33,560 bases of DNA from Lacinutrix sp. (GTDB lineage: Bacteria; Bacteroidota; Bacteroidia; Flavobacteriales; Flavobacteriaceae). The notes beneath the pieces were generated by a model. That model did not search any database. It had not been told where the DNA came from and saw only the letters and a program-made list of their open reading frames with translations. Location: the NCBI RefSeq assembly GCF_023299985.1, contig NZ_JALZVX010000143.1, forward strand, positions 1-33,560. Direction: 5' to 3'. A program made the position numbers and the translations under genes. The stretch's first letter is position 1, and each line of letters begins with the position of its first letter. Below are positions 16,649 through 25,700 of this stretch, piece after piece.

Positions 16649-17578
16649 TTAAAAATTATAAACCACTTCTAGTTTATAGTCTTTAAGAGACTGTTGTGCT
16701 TTATTAATATCTTGAGTGAATCCTAAAATATAACCTCCTCCTCCAGAGCCACAAAGTTTAAGATAGTAATCGTTTGTATCAATACCTTTTTTCCAAAGCT
16801 CGTGAAACTGTTTAGGAATCATTGGTTTAAAGTTATTTAAAACCACTTTAGACAATTGCTTTGTATTACTAAACAAAGATTTCATATCACCTTTAAGAAA
16901 ATCCTCTACACAAGCATCTGTATGTTTAATAAATTGAGTTTTTAACATGTTACGAAAACCTTCCTGTTTCATGTTTTCCATAAAAATACTCACCATTGGT
17001 GCAGTTTCACCAGTGATACCACTATCTAATAAAAATACTGCGCCTTTTCCAGAAGTACTTTGAGTTGGAATTCCAGCAGTTTCAATATTATCTTTAGAAT
17101 TTATGAGTATTGGCAAACTAAGGTAACTATTTAGAGGGTCTAAACCAGAAGATTTACCATGAAAGAAAGATTCCATCTTAGAAAAAACTTGCTTTAATTG
17201 AAGTAGTTTCTTTCTTGTAAGATTCTCTAGAACGGTAATTTTATTAAAAGCGTATTTATCGTAAATAGCAGCAACTAATGCTCCACTACTTCCTACGCCA
17301 TAACCTTGAGGAATTGAAGAATCAAAATACATTCCGTTTTCTACATCTGCTTTTAGTTTTTCAATTTCAAACAACACCAAATCTTCACTTATTTCACTTA
17401 GATATAAAGTGAATTTTTGTAAATTTTTATTCGATTTTTTTGCTTCTTCTGATGGATTCTCATCCGTTTTTAGAGCTCCATTATAAAAGTTAAATGGTAT
17501 TGATAATCCTTTAGAATCTTTAATAATTCCGTATTCTCCGAAAAGTAAGATTTTTGAATAAAAAAGTGGACCTTTCAT
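16649..17578 (-). CDS. GHMP kinase, mevalonate kinase-like
   Basis: 309 residues. It carries the GHMP signatures: an N-terminal KILLFGEYGII motif (9-19), the ATP loop SSIPQGYGVGSSGALVAA (87-104), HGKSSGLDPL with catalytic Asp147, and the C-terminal LCGSGGGGYILGF. These fit mevalonate kinase in its divergent Bacteroidota form, phosphorylating mevalonate to 5-phosphomevalonate in the cytoplasm. Its place directly after diphosphomevalonate decarboxylase supports this. Phosphomevalonate kinase is the main alternative, as no other GHMP kinase for that step is in the window. Confidence 0.82.
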   Translation of the reverse strand: MKGPLFYSKILLFGEYGIIKDSKGLSIPFNFYNGALKTDENPSEEAKKSNKNLQKFTLYLSEISEDLVLFEIEKLKADVENGMYFDSSIPQGYGVGSSGALVAAIYDKYAFNKITVLENLTRKKLLQLKQVFSKMESFFHGKSSGLDPLNSYLSLPILINSKDNIETAGIPTQSTSGKGAVFLLDSGITGETAPMVSIFMENMKQEGFRNMLKTQFIKHTDACVEDFLKGDMKSLFSNTKQLSKVVLNNFKPMIPKQFHELWKKGIDTNDYYLKLCGSGGGGYILGFTQDINKAQQSLKDYKLEVVYNF

Positions 17579-17624
17579 TTATTTAGTGTTCTGTATTTAG
17601 TTGCAATTAAAACAATTAAGAAAA

Positions 17625-18707
17625 TTAAAGTTTTTTTGCTCCAAATCCAATTCTATCACAAATATAGTGACCATTTTGGCAATATGCAACTAACTCATTT
17701 TTTATGAATTTTAAAATAGCTTCAGCTTCATTTTCAGGGTACAAAATATGAACATTTGCTCCAGCATCTAAAGTAAAACAAATATGTAAACCGCTTTCTT
17801 TTCTAAAGCTCCAAATTTTATTAATTATTTCAAGTGTATTTGGTTTCATTAAAATAAAATAAGGCATACTCGACATCATCATAGCATGAAGCGTTAATGC
17901 TTCACTTTCTACTAAAGCAATAAAAGCATCTAAATCTCCAGAAGTAAGTATAGATTTTATCTTGGTAATATTTTCTTCGGCTTGGTTAAAACGTTCTTGA
18001 GCAAAAGCATGACCATGCATTAAATTATGACCAACTGTACTACTCACCTGTTTTTCGCCTTTATCTACTAGTAAAATAGTGTCTTGATAGTTTTTAAAGT
18101 TTTGGTGAACTTGATATGGATATTTTACACCAAATAAATCACTACTGCCATCAATATCTTCATGTTTTCCCCAAACAACTAAATCTCCTTCTAAACTTCT
18201 ACAGGCACTTCCTGATCCCAATCTTGCTATAAAAGATGCTTTTTTAATGAAGTATTCTTCAGTAATTTTAGAATTTAATTCTTTTTCTATACTCATTAAA
18301 CACAATGCCAAAGCGCTCATTCCAGAAGCAGAAGATGCTATACCTGAGCTGTGTGGAAAAGTATTTCTTGTTTCTATTTTAAAGTGATAGTCTTTTAAAA
18401 AGGGTAAATAAATTTTAATTCTCTCAAAGAAGGTTTTAATTTTAGGTTCAAAATCTTTTTTATGTTCTCCATCTAAAAATACTTTAAACGAAAAATCGTC
18501 ATTAGTATTTTCTCTTTTAGAGTAACTTAAATTAGTTATGGTTTTACATTCACTAAGAGTAAAACTAATAGATTGATTTTGTGGTATTTGATGCTCTTTT
18601 TTTCCCCAATATTTAACTAAAGCAATATTACTAGGTGAGGACCAAGAAATCTCACCATTAGTTACGTTTGTTGATGAGTTCGTAGGAGTAAACTGACTTG
18701 TAAGCAT
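17625..18707 (-). CDS. mvaD: Diphosphomevalonate decarboxylase
   Basis: 360 residues. The family motifs are clear: SPSNIALVKYWGK (24-36), the phosphate loop FPHSSGIASSASG (117-129), RLGSGSACRSLEGDLVVWG (162-180) and TLDAGANVH (312-320) with catalytic Asp314. The enzyme converts mevalonate 5-diphosphate to isopentenyl diphosphate with ATP. It is the first gene of a minus-strand operon that continues into mevalonate kinase, the UbiA prenyltransferase and the nitrilase. An exact TAnnTTTG box lies 18 bp before the ATG. HMG-CoA synthase and reductase are not in the window. Confidence 0.93.
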   Translation of the reverse strand: MLTSQFTPTNSSTNVTNGEISWSSPSNIALVKYWGKKEHQIPQNQSISFTLSECKTITNLSYSKRENTNDDFSFKVFLDGEHKKDFEPKIKTFFERIKIYLPFLKDYHFKIETRNTFPHSSGIASSASGMSALALCLMSIEKELNSKITEEYFIKKASFIARLGSGSACRSLEGDLVVWGKHEDIDGSSDLFGVKYPYQVHQNFKNYQDTILLVDKGEKQVSSTVGHNLMHGHAFAQERFNQAEENITKIKSILTSGDLDAFIALVESEALTLHAMMMSSMPYFILMKPNTLEIINKIWSFRKESGLHICFTLDAGANVHILYPENEAEAILKFIKNELVAYCQNGHYICDRIGFGAKKL

Positions 18708-18724
18708 GTGTTAATAAATTTAAA

Positions 18725-18732
18725 CAAATATA
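18725..18732 (-). promoter_or_regulatory. Predicted -7 box of the mevalonate operon
   Basis: TATATTTG on the minus strand matches TAnnTTTG exactly and would give a leader of about 11 nt. The nearest TTTG upstream (18747-18750) is only 14 bp away, short for a -33 element. Confidence 0.5.
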
Positions 18733-18785
18733 GTTTTAATTCTGTACAAAAATTTCTATTTTGGCAACTAAGTAAAATGTCAATT

Positions 18786-18803
18786 GGTAAAGTGATGCTT
18801 ACC
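18786..18803. promoter_or_regulatory. Candidate TetR operator in divergent intergenic region
   Basis: GGTAA-N8-TTACC is a perfect inverted repeat in the 218-bp space between mvaD and the divergent TetR gene. An overlapping CTTA-CCGT-TAAG palindrome follows. TetR proteins usually bind palindromes near their own promoter, so this is a reasonable candidate, without further proof. Confidence 0.3.
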
Positions 18804-18925
18804 GTTAAGTAAATGATGTGCATTTGATTGATTGATAATTACAACTAACACTTAGCTACAGAGATCCCTTAAAACCCTCAACTCAAAGCTACATAAACAG
18901 TTTTAGAAATAAAACTAACCTATAA

Positions 18926-19492
18926 ATGGACAAAAAACAAAGAATAATTCTCACCATGTTAGAACTGGTGGTCAAACAAGGAGTTCACGCAACTCCTATG
19001 TCTCAAGTTGCTAAAGAAGCTAGTGTAGCAGTGGGCACTATATATCATTATTTTAAAAATAAAGAAGAAATTATAGAAGAAATATACTCTATGATTTGTC
19101 AAGATTTTGGTGTTGTAATGATGGCAAATGTGCCAGAAAATGATGTGAAGAAGCAATTTAAAATTATGTGGTTAAATCTATATAGTTACTTTATTGGAAA
19201 TCCGTTAGCTTTTAAATTCATAGAGTTTGTTGGAGTACCACCTATTATCACCGCAGAGATTAGAGCCAAAAGCACTCCTCATCTTATACATATTAAAGAA
19301 TTCTTTTTAGCAGGTATACTAAGTAAAGATCTTAGGGATGTAAATTTAAGACTAATAATACAAATGAGTTTTGGAAGTGTTATTTCGGCTACAAGGTTAA
19401 AATTTAAAAATGAGCTAGAAATGGATAAAGAACAAATAAACGACGCTCTTAAAATGACTTGGGATAGTATTAAGAATCCTGAAAAACATTAA
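18926..19492 (+). CDS. TetR/AcrR-family transcriptional regulator
   Basis: 188 residues. The N-terminal HTH is typical: QRIILTMLELVVKQGVHATPMSQVAKEASVAVGTIYHYFKNKEEI (residues 5-49), with the GTIYHYFKNK recognition-helix signature. The C-terminal ligand-binding half is divergent, as usual, so the inducer cannot be guessed. It is divergent from the mevalonate operon, which is a possible target, although TetR genes in such positions often control only themselves. Its last four bases overlap the end of the convergent DUF1697 pseudogene. Confidence 0.9.
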   Translation: MDKKQRIILTMLELVVKQGVHATPMSQVAKEASVAVGTIYHYFKNKEEIIEEIYSMICQDFGVVMMANVPENDVKKQFKIMWLNLYSYFIGNPLAFKFIEFVGVPPIITAEIRAKSTPHLIHIKEFFLAGILSKDLRDVNLRLIIQMSFGSVISATRLKFKNELEMDKEQINDALKMTWDSIKNPEKH

Positions 19493-20009
19493 ACAAGTTC
19501 TAATAATATTTTAATTGTATTATAATTTCTTAAAGTAGCGCTTACGTTAAGTTTCTTCTCAAACGTATTCATGTTAAATTTTGTACGACCGTAACCTATT
19601 AACGAATAAAAATAAAGACAATCTTTTACAATTGAAAACTTCTCGTTCTCAAAAGTTGTTTTATCAATTTCTTTTACAAGATTAGCATCTGGTATTTTAT
19701 TTAATAAAATAACTTTTAATTTTCTTTTCTTCTGAAAAAACACAAGAATCAAAAATTACCTGTAATTCTGCTTTTTTTACAATAACTGGTACAATAAAAC
19801 CAAAATGAGAACTGATAGTTTTTTGAATTTTTCCTTCTAGTCTTTTAGTATTATTCTCTTAAGGACTGAAAAACTATATTCTCACTTTGTATATACGTTC
19901 TCACTTCATCAAATCCTACTTTGATTAATATTTCTTTTAAAACTACCATAGGTACTTTTTTGTGTCCTCCAACATTTATTCCTCTAGTTAAAGCAACGTA
20001 AGTTATCAT
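19489..20009 (-). pseudogene. DUF1697 gene, broken by two frameshifts
   Basis: An ATG at 20009 reads MITYVALTRGINVGGHKKVP and continues through VGFDEVRTYIQSENIVF, the conserved DUF1697 N-terminus, to a stop at 19851-19853 after 52 codons. Homology resumes in another frame as NNTKRLEGKIQKTISSHFG and VPVIVKKAEL. A second shift in an A-rich run near 19716-19730 leads to LKVILLNKIPDANLVKEID and the family C-terminus (GYGRTKF, then LNVSATLRNYNTIKILLEL), ending at 19489. Two indels therefore inactivate the gene, unless they are sequencing errors in homopolymers. The ATG overlaps the TGA of the BaiN-type gene (ATGA), so it was once the third cistron of that operon. Confidence 0.85.
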
Positions 20010-21220
20010 GTTTTAAAAATATTTTGTGAAACAATATAGGCACCTGTCCAAGCATTTTGAAAATTAAATCCTCCAGTTACTGCATCTATATTTAAAACTT
20101 CACCAGTAAAATATAGGTTTTTAAGTAGCTTGCTTTCAAAAGATTTAAAATTCACTTCTTTTAAATTTACACCACCTGCTGTTACAAATTCCTCTTTAAA
20201 AGTACTTTTACCATCTACATTAAAAACAGCACAAGTTAATTGATTTGCTAAATTATCTATTTGTACTTTGTTACAATCTGCCCAACGTGTTTCTAAATCT
20301 ATTCCCGAAGCTAACACTAATTGATGCCATAACCGTTTTGGCAGATTAAATTGAGTGTAATTAATAATTTTTTTCTTATTCAACTCTTTTTTAATGTCAT
20401 TTAATTGTGAAATTGCAATATCATTATTGGTATCAATAAAATTAACTTCAATAGCAAATTTATAGTCCCTTTCTGCTAAATCTAGAGCTCCAAATGCAGA
20501 CAGTTTTAAAATAGAAGGCGCACTCATTCCCCAATGTGTAATCAATAATGGACCATTAGATTCTAGATTTGTATCTACAACTTTTACAGTAACATTTTTT
20601 GCTACAACTCCAGGAATATCTTTAATACGATCATCTTTAATATTAAAGGTAAAAAGTGACGGAACTGGAGCAGATACTGTATGACCTAGGTTTTCTAGTA
20701 TATTCCATATTTTAGGATTGCTACCTGTTGCTATTATTAATTTTTTGCAAGTAAAATTTGCATTTTTAGTGTTAACAATCCAATTGCTTTCTTGATGTGC
20801 AATACTTACTACTGGATTATTTTTTAACAACTCTACATTGTGTTTTTTAGCTTCAGCTAAAAAACAATCAATAATGGTTTGCGAGCTATTAGACACTGGA
20901 AACATACGTCCATCATCTTCAATTTTTAATTCTACACCTCGCTCTTCAAACCAAGCGATTGTATCACCTGTCATAAACGTATGAAAAGGACCTAATAATT
21001 CTTTTTCACCTCTAGGATAATTAACTACTAAATCTTGTGGAATAAACTCTGCATGTGTAACATTACAGCGTCCTCCTCCAGACACTTTAACTTTTGTCAA
21101 CACGTCTTTCCCACGCTCTAAAATGGTGACTTTAGCTTCTGGATTTTGTTCGGCAATATTTATTGCTGCAAAAAAACCTGATGCTCCACCACCTACTACT
21201 ATTACATCTTGTTCAATCAT
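20006..21220 (-). CDS. BaiN/HI0933-family NAD(P)/FAD flavoprotein
   Basis: 404 residues. VIVVGGGASGFFAAI (6-20) is the FAD Rossmann motif, and KVSGGGRCNVTH (46-57) is the signature of the HI0933/YhiN/BaiN family. LIIATGSNPK and the C-terminal TGEVLNIDAVTGGFNFQNAW complete the fold. The reaction is not established for most members; BaiN itself was linked to bile-acid dehydroxylation, but that role should not be transferred. Its start overlaps the stop of the glycerophosphodiesterase gene and its stop overlaps the start of the DUF1697 pseudogene, both as ATGA. Confidence 0.9.
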   Translation of the reverse strand: MIEQDVIVVGGGASGFFAAINIAEQNPEAKVTILERGKDVLTKVKVSGGGRCNVTHAEFIPQDLVVNYPRGEKELLGPFHTFMTGDTIAWFEERGVELKIEDDGRMFPVSNSSQTIIDCFLAEAKKHNVELLKNNPVVSIAHQESNWIVNTKNANFTCKKLIIATGSNPKIWNILENLGHTVSAPVPSLFTFNIKDDRIKDIPGVVAKNVTVKVVDTNLESNGPLLITHWGMSAPSILKLSAFGALDLAERDYKFAIEVNFIDTNNDIAISQLNDIKKELNKKKIINYTQFNLPKRLWHQLVLASGIDLETRWADCNKVQIDNLANQLTCAVFNVDGKSTFKEEFVTAGGVNLKEVNFKSFESKLLKNLYFTGEVLNIDAVTGGFNFQNAWTGAYIVSQNIFKT

Positions 21221-21903
21221 AATCTATCTGGAAAATCGGAGATGATACCATCTACCTTATATTGTTTCATTCTTTCAATTTCTTCTTTCTTATTAACGGT
21301 CCAAACATTTACTAAATATCCTAAATCCTGAGCATGTATTACATTTGCTCGTGTAACTAAGGCTATGTTAGGATGAATAGCTTTTGCTTTAATTTTAGCG
21401 GCAAACTGGGTAGCTTCTTCCATGTTTGCCTTACTTAAAACGGCAAGGTGAATTTTAGGATTCAACTTAAAAACGGTTTCTAATTCGCGGTGTTGAAAAC
21501 TTGATACTAAAAATTCTTTATAATTTGCTTTTCCATTTTCAACATACTTCTCAATTATATCTACTGTTTCTTTAGCAGTATTTTTACCTTTAAGTTCAAT
21601 ATTAATAAAACACGACATATTAACAACTTCTAATACATCAATTAATGTAGGTATTTTAAAACCATTTCTCAACCTTATATCTTGTAATTGTGTTAACGAA
21701 AAATTAGAAATTTCTCCTGTAAACTTAGTTAATCTATCTATTGTAAAATCATGAAAAACAACTAATTCACCAGACTTACATTTATGTACATCTATCTCTA
21801 TGCCGTCAACTCCTAATTCAATAGCTTTTAAAATAGAAGATATAGTGTTTTCTAACACATAACCTTTTGCTCCTCGATGTCCTATTTTAAGAATTTTTGG
21901 CAT
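21217..21903 (-). CDS. Glycerophosphodiester phosphodiesterase
   Basis: I choose the ATG at 21903 because it gives MPKILKIGHRGAKG, the normal family start; the longer frame to 21963 adds 20 residues with no homology. The product is 228 residues. His9 (GHRG), Glu36 and Asp38 (GIEIDVH) and His51 (FHD) are the conserved catalytic and metal residues. It hydrolyses glycerophosphodiesters to glycerol 3-phosphate and an alcohol. No signal peptide is seen, so it is cytoplasmic. It is the first gene of an operon with the BaiN-type gene, joined by an ATGA overlap. Confidence 0.92.
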   Translation of the reverse strand: MPKILKIGHRGAKGYVLENTISSILKAIELGVDGIEIDVHKCKSGELVVFHDFTIDRLTKFTGEISNFSLTQLQDIRLRNGFKIPTLIDVLEVVNMSCFINIELKGKNTAKETVDIIEKYVENGKANYKEFLVSSFQHRELETVFKLNPKIHLAVLSKANMEEATQFAAKIKAKAIHPNIALVTRANVIHAQDLGYLVNVWTVNKKEEIERMKQYKVDGIISDFPDRL

Positions 21904-21966
21904 TTTATATTGAAAAAAATTATAATTTGGTCTCGTTAATATTCTTTTAAAAAAGAAACACAATTT

Positions 21967-22773
21967 ATGATTTTAAATATAAAACGCATATTAATTTTAT
22001 CTATAATTTTAGTATCCTGCCAAACAGGAAAGCTTGAAGTTATTGCAAATATTGATAATAAACTAGATGAAGTATCTGCTAATGAAATTATACCTCAATC
22101 TAATTTAATTTGGGTTATTGAAGATTCTAATAACAAAAATAATATTTATGGACTAAATGCTAAAGGCAATATTTCAAAAAATATTGATGTTAGTAATGCA
22201 AAAAATATAGATTGGGAAGATCTTACAAAAGATAAAGAAGGTAATTTATATATTGGTGACTTTGGCAATAACTCTAGAAAACGAAAGATTTTTACTATTT
22301 ACAAAATTAATAAAATTGCAACTATTGCGTCAAGCACTAAGGCAGACATAATTAATTTTACATTACCTAAAAACGTACCTTCAGAAGACTTTGAAGCCTT
22401 CTTTCTATGGGACGGTTTATTTTATATTTTTAGCAAAAATGATAAAAAAACAAAAGTTATTACTGTACCAAATAGCATTGGTAATCATGAAGCTTCTTTC
22501 TATGCTGAATATAAGCTTGAAGGCAAAAACACTCCAATTACTGCTGCAGATATAAGTGCAGATGGTAAGCAAATTGCTTTATTAAACCACGATAAAGTAT
22601 GGCTTATTAGTGATTTTAAAAAACCTAATTTCTTTAAAGGCAACGTTACTGCACTTCCTTTTATGCATAAATCTCAAAAAGAAGGCTTATGTTTTAAAGA
22701 TTCTAAAACTATTTATATTTCTGATGAAAGAAAAAAACATGATGGAAAAATATATAGCTTTAATTTAGATTAA
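21967..22773 (+). CDS. Putative lipoprotein with beta-propeller-like repeats
   Basis: 268 residues. Residues 8-19 form a hydrophobic leader ending LVSCQT, a lipobox with Cys near residue 18. The body has repeated beta-strand patterns such as NIDWEDLTKDKEGNLYIGDFGNN and AADISADGKQIALLNHDKVW, which suggest a beta-propeller of the SdiA-regulated/NHL type. I cannot assign a function. It starts 63 bp from the divergent glycerophosphodiesterase gene, and its stop is 7 bp from that of the convergent large metallophosphoesterase gene. Confidence 0.7.
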   Translation: MILNIKRILILSIILVSCQTGKLEVIANIDNKLDEVSANEIIPQSNLIWVIEDSNNKNNIYGLNAKGNISKNIDVSNAKNIDWEDLTKDKEGNLYIGDFGNNSRKRKIFTIYKINKIATIASSTKADIINFTLPKNVPSEDFEAFFLWDGLFYIFSKNDKKTKVITVPNSIGNHEASFYAEYKLEGKNTPITAADISADGKQIALLNHDKVWLISDFKKPNFFKGNVTALPFMHKSQKEGLCFKDSKTIYISDERKKHDGKIYSFNLD

Positions 22774-22780
22774 AGGCATT

Positions 22781-25700
22781 TTAAAACGCTACTTCAAACC
22801 CGAAAGAAAACCTTAAACCTTCATTACTATTAAAGAAGTTAAAAGTACCTTGAATTGATTCTGCGGCAGACACCCAAAAACCACCTCCATAATCGTTATG
22901 CCATTTATTGGAAGATTCTCCTTTTAACCATACTCTACCAACATCTCCACCTGCAAAAACACCTATTTGCAAAGGTAATGTTGCTGTTTTAAAAGAGTTA
23001 AAACTATAACGAACATCTGCACTACCTACTAAGGAATTCTTTCCTGTAAAGCGTTGATTTCTAAACCCTCTTAATCCATTTATTGCGCCAATATTTGCAG
23101 CTTGATAGAATACTAAATCGTCTCCAAACCTTGCTTGTCCTCGTAAGTCTGTTTTTAAAACTAATTTTCTATTGGTTGATAAAGCATTATAAAAACCTAA
23201 ATTATAGTTTAAATAGCCATAAGTATTTTTAGTGTTTTCTGGCTCTGTTTTAATTCCTGTATTTAAATTAAGCGTCATGCCTCGAGTTGGTGTAATTTTA
23301 TTATCGAAACTAGCATAATTAAAATCTGCTTCAGTTGCTAAGAAAAAACGTCTGTTATAAAATTCGTTATTAAAAGAAGATGGTGAAAATGTTTCTATAA
23401 AACGATCTGTAGTTTCTGCTATTTCTATTCCTTCAGCTATAAATTTAAATCCATAATCACTACCAAAATGACCGCGTTTTAAAACACCTACACTTGCTTT
23501 GTATATACTTGTTTTAACTCTATTAAAATCTAAATCTAACTCATCATTATTTACAGTTTCGTTTCCAAATCCAAAAAAGTTATTAGAAAAATTCTCGCCT
23601 GTTAATTGGCCTCCAACATGTAAATTCCAATCTTTAAATAAATTTGCAAACTTACCATCGTACTCTATACTAAAACCGTCTGTTCCAAAAAAATAGCCTC
23701 CTTTAAAACGATGTTGTTGCGAGTATGGGTTACGCTGAAAACCTTTTGTAGTTTTAACTAAAGAAACGCCTAATGCAAAACCATCGTCTGGATTGTAAGC
23801 TAAACTTGGTGTTATAATTCCTGTTCTTACTATGTTTTTATTAAAGTCGAATAAATTATTATTATAATTATCTATAAAATTAATTTTTGCACCATTATTT
23901 TCTTGAATTGTGTTTGGCTTAGATTCATGGTCGTAAACACGAACTCTCTTTCCGTTTTTTATAATGTAGGTATCGTTATTTTGACCTCCAACTATTCTTG
24001 TGAAAATTAAATTATTTGCTTTGCCTGTAACTTCAAAAATATCATCATCGTCCAAACCATAAATCCAGAGTTCTTTAGTAATGTCCTTATTAAAATTTCT
24101 ATCTATTAATACTTCGCCTTTTTTACCATCTATAATTCTAGATATTTTTACATTGGTCTGGTTATCTCCAATACGATTGATTTCGAAATAATCGTCTTTA
24201 TCTGTTCCTGTTATAATTACTAATTGGTTTAAATAGTTATAATAACGCTCTGCAATGTCAAGCATATTGGACTTTCTAGCCTTTAGCAAATCTTTAATTT
24301 CGGCAAGAGATTTATCGTTAACTTCTTTAGGTACTTTAGAAAATGCCGTGGTTATAACTTGATCTGTAATGTTATCCATTAAAAATTTAGCCTGCTTTAA
24401 CCATACTGCTCTATCTGATTTTTGAATTAAAACTTTATCCAGTTTTATGCCTGCACTATTCATCCATTCAATATCCTTAAGTTCTGCATCGTAAACTTGA
24501 AGCTGTTTTGTTGCGCCAGACAAAACTTTCATTACATCTAGTAAAGCTCCATCAAAATTTGAAAACACTTGGTCTCTATCTCTAGGAATTGGTTTAAATA
24601 ACTTGTCGCCATTTTCTTGATTAAATTGTGCCCAACGCCATTGGTCTTGATGCCTATCCCAATCTCCAATAAGCATATCGAAAAGTCTTGCTCTTATGTA
24701 CGCGTTTTCGTCTATTTTATATTTTTCATCTTTTCTAATTTTTGTAATAATATCGTGTGTACTTTCAATATCATCTGCATATCCAAAGTTTTTTTCTTCG
24801 CTATAATTTTCTTCAGGACGTTCTTCAATCATATACAATTCATCTCCATAATCTGTATTATAATCACCCAAATATTTGTGCTTAGGAATGTAAAATAACT
24901 TTGGGTTTGTATGATAAAGATTGGCTGCATTAGACAAATCTGGAACCACAAAAAACGCATAAGGATGTGCAGCAGTGTAAAAATCTAATACTACGTCTTC
25001 AACTTTTGTTTTATCAAAGTCGTTTTCGACATATGTTTCTTTAAACAATACTGTTTGTAAATATTGCGTAGCACTTTTTCTAAGCGCTCTCATATTTAAT
25101 TGTCTGCCGTCTTTGGTTGCTAATCTAAGTGAACGCGTTTGATGTCCTCCACCTGCTCTTACGATTTCTAATCCTCCATATAACGTATCTAAAGTTGCTA
25201 CTTTTGCTGTTATTTTTCTACTATATAATTTTCGATACCTATTTCCTAATAACGTTTTATATATTCCTGTTTTCTCTGTTTCTTCTTTAGTGTAAATTGA
25301 AGTTTGAACCGTTTTTGGAAACGAATCCTGTAAAACATCTGTATTAAAAATAGCTCTACTTTTTGGTAAAACTTCTTTGGTAAACATTAATTTAGGTTCT
25401 CCATTTTCAGACACATAAATACTTACCCAAGTACTACCATCTTTAAAAATTGTTAATTCGGCAAAGCCTTGTTGCCCAACAGAAAATAGTCCGTTTTTAC
25501 TTAATGCAGCTGCAGACTTTTTAGCACCAGAACCAGAAACAATTTGCTTAATACCATTGTTTTCTATATATTGAATAGAGTGTTCGTGTCCAGACGCAAA
25601 TATAATATTATCGTATTCTAGAGACATGGTTTCAATACGGTTCATCAACTCATTATACCTCTCGTTGTATCTATCTTGAATAGAAACACCTCCTTGCGTC

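Noticed and set aside
19489-19752. An 87-residue open frame on the minus strand as an independent small gene
   Set aside because: It begins at a TTG and its sequence is the C-terminal half of DUF1697; the N-terminal half lies just upstream in other frames, so it is a fragment of the pseudogene.
21904-21963. Longer start for the glycerophosphodiesterase
   Set aside because: The 20 extra residues are unrelated to the family and would consume the whole divergent promoter region.
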